Assembly: GCF_900635775.1 (NCBI RefSeq)
Contig: NZ_LR134167.1
Location: 310,001-374,000, forward strand
Direction: 5' to 3'
Length of the DNA: 64,000 bases
From: Avibacterium volantium
Lineage (GTDB): Bacteria > Pseudomonadota > Gammaproteobacteria > Enterobacterales > Pasteurellaceae
The first letter of the stretch is position 1. Every line of letters starts with the position of its first letter. Positions 9,108 to 17,708 of this stretch are shown here, in pieces. A program made the position numbers and the translations under genes. The notes beneath the pieces were generated by a model. It made no database searches and had not been told where the DNA came from. It worked only from the letters and a program-made list of their open reading frames with translations.

Positions 9108-9992
9108 ATGGTAAAAGGTATCGGTTTTTCTCTTTTGGCCTCAATGTTGTTTGGCTATATTTATTATTTTTCCACATTATTATTGCCATTAAGCGGCGAA
9201 GATATTTTTGGCTATCGTGTTGTTTTTACAGCACCTTTTGTGATTGCCGCCGTGTTCATTTTCCGCCAAAAATATATGTTGATCGCTCACCTAAAACGCA
9301 TCAAAGCACAACCTTGGTTATTGCTGGTTTTTTTGTTTAACGGCAGCATTATGGGCTTTCAAATGTGGCTTTTTTTATGGGCACCAAACAACGGCGGTGC
9401 ATTGAGCGTTTCCCTTGGTTATTTGCTACTGCCCCTCGTTTTAGTGGCGGCAGGGCGAATTTTCTTTAAAGAACGCATTTCCCCGCTGAAATTTCTTGCC
9501 ATCATCATCGCTGCCATTGGCATCGCCTTTAACATTAGCGCAAAGGGCGGACTTTCTTGGGAAAGCATTGCCGTTTGCACTTACGCCGTTTATTTTATGG
9601 TTCGCAAATGGTTCGGCTTTAACGACATCACCAGCTTTGCCATTGAAATGGTATTGACCTTGCCCGTGTGTATCTATTTCGCCGCGCAAGTAAACATTGC
9701 AGAAGTGCGGTTGGTTAATCCGAATATTTTATCGTTATTATTTCTGCTCGGCTTACTCAGCGGCATTGCCTTTAATGCTTACATCGTTGCCAGCAGCCTA
9801 TTGCCGATCAACGTGCTAGGATTACTCGGCTACGCTGAACCCATAATGATGCTCGCCGTTTCCCTATTCATCGGAGAAAATATTGACGCCGAAAATTACC
9901 CGCTCTTTTTATCTTTAATGATCGGTATGGGGCTGATCATCATTGATGGATTACGAGCAATGCAACGAAAAACAGTTCCCCCCATTTCCTAA
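9108..9992 (+). CDS. rarD: RarD-family EamA/DMT permease
   Basis: This is a 294-aa inner-membrane protein of the drug/metabolite transporter superfamily, with about ten transmembrane helices formed by two EamA repeats. It starts MVKGIGFSLLASMLFGYIYY, and the motif GFQMWLFLWAPNNGGALSVSLGY (broken here for reading as GFQMWLFLWAP and NNGGALSVSLGY) is typical of RarD. The substrate is not known; the historical chloramphenicol-sensitivity name does not prove drug export. The frame is open 33 codons further upstream inside ilvY, but the ATG at 9108 has a TAGGTGG site and the conserved N terminus. It lies 35 bp after ilvY, with an uptake signal in the gap. Confidence 0.85.
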   Translation: MVKGIGFSLLASMLFGYIYYFSTLLLPLSGEDIFGYRVVFTAPFVIAAVFIFRQKYMLIAHLKRIKAQPWLLLVFLFNGSIMGFQMWLFLWAPNNGGALSVSLGYLLLPLVLVAAGRIFFKERISPLKFLAIIIAAIGIAFNISAKGGLSWESIAVCTYAVYFMVRKWFGFNDITSFAIEMVLTLPVCIYFAAQVNIAEVRLVNPNILSLLFLLGLLSGIAFNAYIVASSLLPINVLGLLGYAEPIMMLAVSLFIGENIDAENYPLFLSLMIGMGLIIIDGLRAMQRKTVPPIS

Positions 9993-10090
9993 ACGCCCTC
10001 ATATTTTCCATACAAAAGGAAATATAAAGTGCGGTGGAATTTTGCGGAGTTTTTATCGCAACAGACTATCCTTAATAGAAAGAAACAAAA

Positions 10091-10107
10091 GGGCGAATCA
10101 TTCGCCC
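10091..10107 (-). terminator. Hairpin terminator downstream of yheS
   Basis: GGGCGAA/TTCGCCC (10091-10097, 10101-10107) is a perfect stem with a three-base loop. On the minus strand it is followed by TTTTGTTTCTTTC, fitting termination of yheS. An inverted pair of uptake signals (10027-10035, 10127-10135) flanks it. It may also stop rarD transcripts, though the plus-strand side has A rather than T. Confidence 0.6.
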
Positions 10108-10145
10108 CAAAAAATCCTAAAAAAGCACCGCACTTTTGTTTTAGC

Positions 10146-12047
10146 TTAACTGCCTAATATCGTTTCAATCTCTTCCTGCACAGCAAACCACTCCATTTCG
10201 ACTTCGTCTAGCTGTTTTTTGTATTCCGCTTGGTCTTTTAAAAGTGCGGTGAGATTTTCTTTCATTTCTGCTTGGTATAGATCACCGTTGGCGAGCTGTT
10301 GCTCAATGTCTGCCAGCTTTTGTGATAGGGTTTCCATTTTGCTTTCCCATTGGGCGAGAGATTTTCGCAATGGTGCGAGCTGTTGGCGAAGTTCTGCTTC
10401 TTTACGTTTTTGCTCTTTACGATTTTGGCTATTGCTTTCTGTTTTGCCAGAAGATTGGCTTTGGCTATTTTGTTCGTTGAGCCATTTTTGATAATCGTCT
10501 AAATCGCCTTTAAACTCTTCCACTTGCCCATCGTGAACCAAATAAAATTCATCAACGGTGTTGCGTAATAAATGGCGGTCGTGGGAAACAATCACTAATG
10601 AGCCTTGATAATCCACCAAGGCTTCGGTTAGGGCTTGGCGCATATCTAAATCTAAATGGTTGGTCGGCTCATCTAATAACAATAAATTTGGTCGCTGCCA
10701 AACGATTAATGCCAACACCAAACGTGCCTTTTCGCCGCCTGAAAAGGTGGCAATAGGCTCATTCACTTTATCGCCGTGAAAGGCGAAACTGCCGAGATAG
10801 GTGCGTAATTGTTGCTCCGTTTGTTGTGGGGCGAGCTGCTGCATATGCCAAAGAGCGCTTTCTTCCGCACGCAAGGTATCCAGCTGATGTTGGGCAAAAT
10901 AACCAAGCTGTACGCCTTTTGCGAGCTGAATATTGCCAGAAAGTGCGGTGATTTCTCCCGCTAATAATTTAATCAGCGTGGATTTTCCTGCGCCATTTTT
11001 ACCGAGCAAACCAATGCGCGAACCGGGAACGAGATTTAATTTGATTTGTTTCAGAATTTCCGTGGTTCGCCCGTTATTTTCATAACCTGCACTGACTTTT
11101 TCCATTGAAAGCAATGGGTTAGGCAACGCTAGCGGCTCACGAAATTCAAAAGTGAATGGATTATCCACATAAGCCGGGGCGATGAGTTCCATTTTCGCCA
11201 ACGCCTTGACACGGCTTTGTGCTTGCTTTGCCTTGCTTGCTTTGGCTTTAAAGCGGTCAATATATTTTTGTAAATGCGAGATTTTTTGCTGTTGCTGACG
11301 GTATAACGCCGTTTGTTGGGCTAATTTTTCCGCCCGTTGTTTTTCAAAAGAAGAATAATCACCGGTGTATTCATTTATTTTTTGATTTTCAATGTGCAGA
11401 ATTTTGTCCACCACAGGATCGAGAAAATCGCGATCGTGTGAAATCAGCACCAGCGTACCTTGATATTGTTGCAACCAACGTTCAAGCCAGATCACTGCAT
11501 CTAAATCCAAGTGGTTGGTGGGTTCATCAAGTAGCAGTAAATCCGAGGGACATAGCAAGGCTTGTGCCAAATTAAGACGCATACGCCAACCGCCAGAAAA
11601 GGCACTTACCGGCTGGCTAAGTTCTTCTTGGCTAAAGCCTAATCCATTTAACAAAGCCGCCGCGCGAGCTTGGATTGTCCACGCATCAATGGTATCTAAT
11701 TGTTCGTGAATGCGCGCAATGGCATTGCCATCATTGTTTTGATTGGCTTGCTCTAACTGTTGCTGTAATGCCACATATTGGCGATCGCCTAAAATAACAT
11801 AATCCAAGGCGGAAATAGCAAGGGCTGGCGTTTCTTGGTTTACCCAAGCCAGTTGCCAGTTTGTGGGGTAACTCACTTCACCGCCCTCTGCACTAATTTC
11901 TTTTTTTAATAAGGCAAGTAGCGAAGATTTGCCACAGCCATTTTTACCCACTAAGCCCACTTTTTGCTTAGGATTAATGGTGGCGTTGGCATTTTCTAGC
12001 AAGGTCGTTTGCCCACGTTTTAACGAAAGATTGGTAAATAAAATCAT
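10146..12047 (-). CDS. yheS: ABC-F family ATPase YheS
   Basis: The product is a 633-aa soluble ABC-F protein with two ATPase domains and no membrane part; such proteins act at the ribosome E site. Domain 1 has GLVGKNGCGKSSLL (Walker A, about residues 33-46), FSGGWRMRL (signature) and LLLDEPTNHLDLDAV. Domain 2 has [23 protein letters not shown] and LLLDEPTNHLDLD. A lysine-rich P-site tip linker (about residues 240-290, DRFKAKASKAKQAQSRVKA) joins them, and a charged C-terminal coiled coil with Q/E/K repeats completes it. Sequence and length match E. coli YheS closely. The ribosome site is weak. Its specific role in translation is not settled. Confidence 0.93.
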   Translation of the reverse strand: MILFTNLSLKRGQTTLLENANATINPKQKVGLVGKNGCGKSSLLALLKKEISAEGGEVSYPTNWQLAWVNQETPALAISALDYVILGDRQYVALQQQLEQANQNNDGNAIARIHEQLDTIDAWTIQARAAALLNGLGFSQEELSQPVSAFSGGWRMRLNLAQALLCPSDLLLLDEPTNHLDLDAVIWLERWLQQYQGTLVLISHDRDFLDPVVDKILHIENQKINEYTGDYSSFEKQRAEKLAQQTALYRQQQQKISHLQKYIDRFKAKASKAKQAQSRVKALAKMELIAPAYVDNPFTFEFREPLALPNPLLSMEKVSAGYENNGRTTEILKQIKLNLVPGSRIGLLGKNGAGKSTLIKLLAGEITALSGNIQLAKGVQLGYFAQHQLDTLRAEESALWHMQQLAPQQTEQQLRTYLGSFAFHGDKVNEPIATFSGGEKARLVLALIVWQRPNLLLLDEPTNHLDLDMRQALTEALVDYQGSLVIVSHDRHLLRNTVDEFYLVHDGQVEEFKGDLDDYQKWLNEQNSQSQSSGKTESNSQNRKEQKRKEAELRQQLAPLRKSLAQWESKMETLSQKLADIEQQLANGDLYQAEMKENLTALLKDQAEYKKQLDEVEMEWFAVQEEIETILGS

Positions 12048-12158
12048 TAAATTTCGGTTTATCTCTGATCAGCAAAGGGGTTATTTTCCACGTTTTTATA
12101 AAAATTGCCAATTATTCCAAATTTTTATTGGAAAATTTTTAAAAACCCTTTTCAACAA

Positions 12159-12201
12159 TGTGATCTAGTTCAATTTTTTTCAATGAAAAACAGGCTATGA
12201 T
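12159..12201 (+). promoter_or_regulatory. Candidate CRP-dependent promoter of oadGAB
   Basis: TGTGA-TCTAGT-TCAAT at 12159-12174 resembles the CRP site (TGTGA-N6-TCACA) with two mismatches in the right half. TATGAT at 12196-12201 could be the -10 box. The start point would then lie near 12208, about 41 bp from the site centre, the spacing of class II CRP promoters. No good -35 box is seen. Confidence 0.4.
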
Positions 12202-12235
12202 ACGAAACGCTGTTTTACATCTTTGAGGTATAAAA

Positions 12236-12490
12236 ATGACAAACGCTGAACTTATGCAAGAAGGCATAAACCTGATGCTTTCAGGAATGGGGTTCGTGCT
12301 GGTTTTCTTGTTAATCCTAATTTTTGCCATTGGATTAATGTCGAAACTGGTAAACCGCTTTTTTCCTGAGCCTGTTCTCACCCAGCCTTCCCCGATAAAA
12401 GCACAATCCACTCAAACAGATGATTTAGAAAGATTACGCCCAATTATTGTGGCGGCGATTGCTCATCATCGCCGTAATCAAGGGCTTTAA
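12236..12490 (+). CDS. oadG: Oxaloacetate decarboxylase gamma subunit
   Basis: OadG is the small subunit that anchors and assembles the sodium-pumping oxaloacetate decarboxylase in the inner membrane. The 84-aa protein has one N-terminal transmembrane helix (GFVLVFLLILIFAIGLM, about residues 18-36), then a proline-containing linker and a short hydrophilic tail ending AIAHHRRNQGL; the tail histidines fit the zinc-binding role known for this subunit. The ATG follows TTGAGG. It is the first gene of oadGAB, 24 bp before oadA, with a possible CRP-controlled promoter upstream. Confidence 0.92.
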   Translation: MTNAELMQEGINLMLSGMGFVLVFLLILIFAIGLMSKLVNRFFPEPVLTQPSPIKAQSTQTDDLERLRPIIVAAIAHHRRNQGL

Positions 12491-12514
12491 ATTGATTAAT
12501 TTGGAGAAAATACA

Positions 12515-14350
12515 ATGACTGTTGAAAAGAAAAAAATTGCCGTAACTGATGTTGTGTTGCGTGATGCGCACCAATCCCTTTTTGCGACCCGTTTACGCCT
12601 TGATGATATGTTACCTATTGCTGCTGAACTTGATGAAATTGGCTATTGGTCGCTTGAAGCTTGGGGCGGCGCAACCTTTGACGCTTGTATTCGTTTTTTA
12701 GGGGAAGATCCTTGGGTGCGTTTGCGTGAACTCAAAAAAGCAATGCCAAAAACGCCATTACAAATGTTATTGCGTGGGCAAAATTTGCTTGGCTATCGCC
12801 ATTATGCTGATGATGTGGTAGATCGCTTTGTGGAACGTGCCGTGCATAACGGAATGAGCGTGTTCCGTGTGTTTGACGCAATGAACGATCCACGTAATAT
12901 GCAACAAGCCCTGAAAGCGGTACGCAAAAATGGCGGCCACGCACAAGGCACACTAAGTTATACCACAAGCCCCGTGCATACTTTACAAACTTGGCTTGAT
13001 ACCACAGAACAACTGTTAGAAATTGGTATTGATTCCCTTGTGATCAAAGATATGTCGGGCATTCTCACGCCAAATGAAGCCTATCACTTAGTTAGCGAAA
13101 TAAAACAACGCTTTGATGTGCAACTTCATCTTCATTGCCACGCCACCACGGGAATGGCAGAAATGGCATTGTTGAAAGCCATTGAAGCGGGCGTGGACGG
13201 CGTAGATACTGCCATTTCTTCAATGAGTGGCACATACGGACACCCCGCCACGGAAGCCCTTGTTGCCACCTTAAAAGGCACGCCATATGACACGGGGTTA
13301 GATATTCAAAAATTAGAGAAAATTGCCGCTTATTTCCGTAATGTGCGTAAAAAATACCATAAATTTGAAGGCCAATTAAAAGGCGTGGATAGCCGTATTT
13401 TAGTGGCACAAGTGCCGGGCGGAATGCTCACTAACCTTGAAAGCCAATTAAAACAGCAAAATGCGTCCGATAAATTGGATTTAGTGTTGCAAGAAATTCC
13501 AAAAGTGCGGGAAGATTTGGGCTATATTCCATTGGTAACGCCAACCTCGCAAATTGTTGGAACACAAGCGGTGATCAACGTGCTAATGGGTGAGCGTTAT
13601 AAAACCATCGCTAAAGAAACCGCTGGAATTTTGAAAGGTGAATACGGTCGCACGCCTGCCCCAGTGAATGCCGAATTGCAAGCTCGTGTATTGGAGGGTG
13701 CAGAGCCGATCACCGATCGCCCAGCGGATCACCTTGAGCCTGAAATGGAAAAACTCACCGCCGAAATCAAACAGCAAGCCAAAGAGAAAGGCATCAAACT
13801 GTCTGATAATGAAATTGACGATGTGCTTATTGTAGCATTGTTCCCACAAGTGGGTTTGAAATTCCTTGAAAATCGTGGCAACCCTGATGCTTTTGAGCCA
13901 GCACCAAGTGTGGAACAAGCGCCAGAAAAAACTTCACAAAAAACCACCGCACCTGTAAACCAATCTGCCGCTGGCGCAGCGGTTTATACGGTGGAATTAG
14001 AAGGCAAAGCCTTTGTGGTGAAAGTAAGCGAGGGTGGCGATATTAATCAAATCACCCCAGCTGCAACACCATCAGCTCAACCTGCACAAACAGCTCCACA
14101 GCCTGCCGCGCCGCAAGCCACACCGCAAGCAGCAAATGGTACGCCAGTGAATGCGCCAATGGCAGGCACTATTTGGAAAGTGGTGGCAACCGAGGGGCAA
14201 CAAGTGGCAGAGGGTGATGTTTTGCTCATTCTCGAAGCAATGAAAATGGAAACCGAAATTCGTGCTTCGCAAGCGGGAACGGTGCAAAATATTAGCGTGA
14301 AAGCTGGTGATGCCGTTGCCGTGGGCGATACCTTATTAACGATTGCATAA
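12515..14350 (+). CDS. oadA: Oxaloacetate decarboxylase alpha subunit (biotin carboxyltransferase)
   Basis: OadA transfers the carboxyl group of oxaloacetate to its own biotin, giving pyruvate; OadB then decarboxylates the carboxybiotin and pumps sodium out. The 611-aa protein has the HMGL-like carboxyltransferase domain ([17 protein letters not shown] near the N terminus; [12 protein letters not shown] with metal-binding histidines near residue 205), a conserved PYC/OADA helical domain, a linker very rich in proline, alanine and glutamine (about residues 510-545), and a C-terminal biotinyl domain with EAMKMET carrying the target lysine. The ATG follows TTGGAGA. It is the middle gene of the operon; the complex serves anaerobic citrate or oxaloacetate use. 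Confidence 0.96.
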   Translation: MTVEKKKIAVTDVVLRDAHQSLFATRLRLDDMLPIAAELDEIGYWSLEAWGGATFDACIRFLGEDPWVRLRELKKAMPKTPLQMLLRGQNLLGYRHYADDVVDRFVERAVHNGMSVFRVFDAMNDPRNMQQALKAVRKNGGHAQGTLSYTTSPVHTLQTWLDTTEQLLEIGIDSLVIKDMSGILTPNEAYHLVSEIKQRFDVQLHLHCHATTGMAEMALLKAIEAGVDGVDTAISSMSGTYGHPATEALVATLKGTPYDTGLDIQKLEKIAAYFRNVRKKYHKFEGQLKGVDSRILVAQVPGGMLTNLESQLKQQNASDKLDLVLQEIPKVREDLGYIPLVTPTSQIVGTQAVINVLMGERYKTIAKETAGILKGEYGRTPAPVNAELQARVLEGAEPITDRPADHLEPEMEKLTAEIKQQAKEKGIKLSDNEIDDVLIVALFPQVGLKFLENRGNPDAFEPAPSVEQAPEKTSQKTTAPVNQSAAGAAVYTVELEGKAFVVKVSEGGDINQITPAATPSAQPAQTAPQPAAPQATPQAANGTPVNAPMAGTIWKVVATEGQQVAEGDVLLILEAMKMETEIRASQAGTVQNISVKAGDAVAVGDTLLTIA

Positions 14351-14363
14351 GTGCGGGGTAAAA

Positions 14364-15668
14364 ATGGAAAGTATTTTGTCTTTACTGCGTGGAATGGGCA
14401 TTATGCACCTAGAGTGGGGACAGGCAGTGATGATTGCCGTCAGCCTGCTACTCTTGTGGCTTGCCATCGCACGCAAATTTGAACCCCTGTTATTGTTACC
14501 CATTGGCTTTGGTGGATTGCTCTCTAATATCCCTGAAGCAGGCTTAGCAATGACGGCATTGGATAACCTTTTGCATAACGGCACAGCTGAGCAACTTGCC
14601 ATTGTAGCAAGCAAACTCGGTACCATTGCTGATCCTGCGTCCATTAAGACCGCACTTAACAATGCGCTGCCCTCTGTACAAAATGAATTGGAAGTAATGG
14701 CTGGGGATATGGGCTATTCCGCAGGCGTGTTGGCGTTGTTCTACAAAGTAGCGATTGGCTATGGCGTTGCACCGCTGATTATCTTTATGGGTGTAGGGGC
14801 AATGACCGATTTCGGCCCATTGCTCGCCAACCCACGCACGCTCTTATTGGGCGCAGCGGCACAGTTTGGCATCTTTGCTACGGTGTTAGGTGCATTAGGC
14901 TTAAACTGGCTGGGTATTATCGACTTCACCCTGCCACAAGCCGCCGCAATCGGCATTATTGGTGGAGCAGACGGCCCAACCGCCATTTACCTTGCGAGCA
15001 AACTCGCCCCTGAATTATTAGGTGCGATCGCCGTGGCAGCCTATTCTTATATGGCGCTCGTGCCATTAATTCAGCCGCCGATTATGAAAGCGCTCACTTC
15101 ACAGCAAGAACGCAAAATCCGAATGGTGCAACTGCGCACTGTAAGCAACCGCGAAAAAATTCTTTTCCCGATTGTGCTATTAGTGCTGGTGGCGTTGCTC
15201 TTACCTGATGCTGCGCCATTATTGGGAATGTTCTGTTTTGGTAATTTAATGCGCGTCAGTGGCGTGGTGGAACGCTTAAACGACACCGCACAAAATGCGC
15301 TGATCAACATCGTTACCATTTTCCTAGGGCTTTCCGTTGGCGCGAAATTGGTGGCGGATAAATTCCTCCAACCACAAACCCTTGGGATTTTATTATTAGG
15401 AATGATCGCCTTTGCTATCGGCACCGCATCTGGCGTATTAATGGCGAAATTAATGAACCGCTTTAGCAAAAATCCAATTAACCCATTAATTGGCGCAGCG
15501 GGGGTTTCTGCCGTACCAATGGCCGCACGCGTTGCCAATAAAATTGGTTTAGAAGCCGATCACCAAAACTTCCTACTAATGCACGCAATGGGGCCAAACG
15601 TTGCAGGCGTTATTGGATCTGCCATCGCAGCAGGGGTAATGCTGAAATATATTTCAGCAATGATGTGA
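14364..15668 (+). CDS. oadB: Oxaloacetate decarboxylase beta subunit (sodium pump)
   Basis: OadB is the integral-membrane subunit that decarboxylates carboxybiotin and exports sodium ions. The 434-aa product has many transmembrane helices and the conserved [21 protein letters not shown] (written here as [11 protein letters not shown] and [10 protein letters not shown]), whose aspartate is the ion-coupling residue in the family. The second conserved block is [18 protein letters not shown] near the C terminus. The frame opens seven codons earlier, at an ATG overlapping oadA, but the ATG at 14364 has GGGG six bases upstream and gives the family N terminus [12 protein letters not shown]. It is the last gene of oadGAB and is followed by a strong terminator. 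Confidence 0.95.
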   Translation: MESILSLLRGMGIMHLEWGQAVMIAVSLLLLWLAIARKFEPLLLLPIGFGGLLSNIPEAGLAMTALDNLLHNGTAEQLAIVASKLGTIADPASIKTALNNALPSVQNELEVMAGDMGYSAGVLALFYKVAIGYGVAPLIIFMGVGAMTDFGPLLANPRTLLLGAAAQFGIFATVLGALGLNWLGIIDFTLPQAAAIGIIGGADGPTAIYLASKLAPELLGAIAVAAYSYMALVPLIQPPIMKALTSQQERKIRMVQLRTVSNREKILFPIVLLVLVALLLPDAAPLLGMFCFGNLMRVSGVVERLNDTAQNALINIVTIFLGLSVGAKLVADKFLQPQTLGILLLGMIAFAIGTASGVLMAKLMNRFSKNPINPLIGAAGVSAVPMAARVANKIGLEADHQNFLLMHAMGPNVAGVIGSAIAAGVMLKYISAMM

Positions 15669-15675
15669 TATAAAA

Positions 15676-15713
15676 GAAATAAAGCCAACTTTTATTTTAA
15701 GTGGCTTTATTTC
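15676..15713 (+). terminator. Intrinsic terminator of oadGAB
   Basis: GAAATAAAGCCA (15676-15687) pairs exactly with TGGCTTTATTTC (15702-15713), with an inner CTT/AAG and a T-rich loop. The stem ends in TTTATTTC. Confidence 0.7.
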
Positions 15714-15784
15714 TCGTTATAGAATTATCAAAATATAACTAAAGTTATTTCTCCTACCTCGTATCACTTTGCATAGCCTAACAA

Positions 15785-16543
15785 CTAACCTAGAATCAAC
15801 TCAATCTTCCTTTCCCGAATGGCGGTTTGGGCATTATCCAATAAATCTTTATCGCAAATAATGCTATCGAATTGTTCCAAGGCACAAATATGAAAAGTGG
15901 CACTTTTGCCGTATTTCGAGGAATCAGAAACCAGAACCTTTTTTTGGCTCGATTGTAAAATCGCCCGTTTGACAGGCAGCTTGCTTTCATCGGGGGTGGT
16001 GAGCCCTTTTAAATTCCACGATGACGTTGAGATAAAGGCAATATCAATCGAAAGCTGTCTTAAGAGTTGGGCGGCTAGTTCGCCAACGGAAGAATAATTG
16101 GCTTTGTTCACCGTTCCGCCGCAATGAATAAGGCGGCATTGTCCGTTTTTCATTAGAAAATCTGCGATAATAAAATCATTGGTTACCACCAAGAGATCTT
16201 CTCTATCTACAATTCGATGGGCGATTTCAAGTGTGGTTGTGCCTGCATCTAAATAGATTGTGGTGTTTTGGGGAATGGATTGTGCTGCGAACGCCCCGAT
16301 CTTTTCTTTTTGCAAGGTGGAAAGCAAGGATTTTGCATTATGCGTTAGTTCATCGGATAAATGTTCCAACAATTTCACCCCGCCAGACACAGATACCACC
16401 AGCCCTTCTTGCTCCAATTTTTGAATATCGCGGCGAACGGTCATATGCGATACGCCCAATAACTCCACCAACTGCGTAATACTAATGATGTGGTGCTGGC
16501 GGATAAGGTTCAGTAATTGCTTTTGTCGCTCTGCTGGGATCAT
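15785..16543 (-). CDS. DeoR-family repressor of the tetronate operon
   Basis: This is a 252-aa DeoR/GlpR-type regulator. It has the N-terminal helix-turn-helix (RQKQLLNLIRQHHIISITQL, then GVSHMTVRRDIQKLEQEG, residues 7-47) and a C-terminal sugar-phosphate-sensing domain with YLDAGTTTLEIAH and VTNDFIIADFL, the usual ligand-pocket blocks. It is divergent from ltnD and matches the place of ygbI in E. coli, so it is inferred to repress the ltn/otn genes and to be relieved by a pathway phosphate such as 3-oxo-tetronate 4-phosphate. A perfect 12-bp dyad 155 bp upstream is the likely operator. The ATG follows GAAAGGA on the minus strand. Confidence 0.85.
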   Translation of the reverse strand: MIPAERQKQLLNLIRQHHIISITQLVELLGVSHMTVRRDIQKLEQEGLVVSVSGGVKLLEHLSDELTHNAKSLLSTLQKEKIGAFAAQSIPQNTTIYLDAGTTTLEIAHRIVDREDLLVVTNDFIIADFLMKNGQCRLIHCGGTVNKANYSSVGELAAQLLRQLSIDIAFISTSSWNLKGLTTPDESKLPVKRAILQSSQKKVLVSDSSKYGKSATFHICALEQFDSIICDKDLLDNAQTAIRERKIELILG

Positions 16544-16697
16544 TTTATACTCCGAAAGGATTAATTTCTCTCATTATAACGCGTTGATTTTAAAATAATA
16601 CTGCCTTATACCGCATTAACCTGTTATTTTATGCTTATTTTTTTGAACAAAATATCCAATCTAACACCATTCCTCCAAAAAACTTTTCAAAAATTAA

Positions 16698-16726
16698 CAA
16701 TATTTAACAATAAATGTTAAATATTG
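16698..16726. promoter_or_regulatory. Perfect 12-bp dyad, candidate operator of the DeoR regulator
   Basis: CAATATTTAACA (16698-16709) and TGTTAAATATTG (16715-16726) are exact inverse complements around ATAAA. The dyad lies between the divergent regulator and ltnD and overlaps the left end of a CRP-like site by two bases. Confidence 0.6.
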
Positions 16727-16766
16727 TGATCTTTATCGCAGTTTTTTATTTCAAAATAGATAAAAT
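16725..16766 (+). promoter_or_regulatory. Candidate class II CRP promoter of the ltn operon
   Basis: TGTGA-TCTTTA-TCGCA (16725-16740) differs from the CRP consensus TGTGA-N6-TCACA at one position. TAAAAT at 16761-16766 can serve as the -10 box, placing the start near 16773, about 41 bp from the site centre. The next gene, ltnD, begins at 16805. Confidence 0.55.
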
Positions 16767-16804
16767 GAGTTACATCTTAATCATTGTTACAAAGGAGAAT
16801 GGGT

Positions 16805-17707
16805 ATGAAAAATTATTCAGTTGCCGTTATTGGTTTGGGCGCAATGGGTATGGGCGCTGCAAAATCTTGCGTAAATGCTGGCTTGGATACCTATGGCGTT
16901 GATCTCAATCCAGTCGTACTACAAACCTTAAAAGATCATGGGGCAAAAGCCGTTGGAAAAAGTGCGGTAGATTTTGCACAAGAATTAGATGCTGTGGTGT
17001 TATTGGTAGTCAATGCCGCGCAAGTTAAGGCGGTGTTGTTTGGCGAAAATGGTTTAGCACAGCACTTAAAACCAGATACAGCAGTAATGGTTTCTTCTAC
17101 AATTTCTGCACAAGATGCGAAAGAAATTTCACAAAAATTAACAGAGTTAGGTTTACTTATGTTAGATGCGCCTGTTTCTGGTGGCGCTGCAAAAGCTGCG
17201 GCAGGAGAAATGACAGTAATGGCATCAGGTTCAAAACAAGCTTTTGAGAAATTACAGCCTGTATTAACTGCCGTTGCAGGTAAGGTTTATAACATCGGTG
17301 AAGAAATTGGTTTAGGCGCAACCGTGAAAATCATTCACCAACTCTTGGCTGGTGTACATATTGCCGCAGGTGCTGAAGCAATGGCTTTAGCGGCTAAAGC
17401 AGGTATTCCGCTTGATTTGATGTATGACGTTGTGACCAATGCGGCAGGTAATTCTTGGATGTTTGAAAACCGAATGAAACACGTTGTCGAAGGGGATTAC
17501 ACACCACTTTCAATGGTTGATATTTTTGTTAAAGATTTAGGCTTAGTGAATGACACGGCAAAATCGCTCCATTTCCCACTGCACTTGGCAAGCACGGCTT
17601 ATTCAATGTTTACAGAAGCAAGCAATGCAGGCTATGGAAAAGAAGATGACAGCGCAGTGATTAAAATTTTTAGTGGTATCGAGTTACCCAAAAAGGAGGG
17701 AAATTAA
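16805..17707 (+). CDS. ltnD: L-threonate dehydrogenase
   Basis: LtnD oxidises L-threonate to 2-oxo-tetronate with NAD+, the entry step of the acid-sugar pathway. The 300-aa protein belongs to the beta-hydroxyacid dehydrogenase family: Rossmann motif VIGLGAMGMGAAKS at residues 8-21, substrate-binding block DAPVSGGAAKAAAGEMTVM near 125, and the catalytic-lysine helix TVKIIHQLLAGVHIAAGAEA near 175. An in-frame ATG lies seven codons earlier, but the one at 16805 has AAAGGAG at 16791-16797, seven bases upstream. It is the first gene of a nine-gene unit; otnK begins one base after its stop. The specificity call rests on the operon. Confidence 0.93.
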   Translation: MKNYSVAVIGLGAMGMGAAKSCVNAGLDTYGVDLNPVVLQTLKDHGAKAVGKSAVDFAQELDAVVLLVVNAAQVKAVLFGENGLAQHLKPDTAVMVSSTISAQDAKEISQKLTELGLLMLDAPVSGGAAKAAAGEMTVMASGSKQAFEKLQPVLTAVAGKVYNIGEEIGLGATVKIIHQLLAGVHIAAGAEAMALAAKAGIPLDLMYDVVTNAAGNSWMFENRMKHVVEGDYTPLSMVDIFVKDLGLVNDTAKSLHFPLHLASTAYSMFTEASNAGYGKEDDSAVIKIFSGIELPKKEGN

Positions 17708-17708
17708 G

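Noticed and set aside
15071..15538. 155-codon minus-strand frame opposite oadB
   Set aside because: It is antisense to conserved OadB motifs and has an amino-acid composition typical of a shadow frame.
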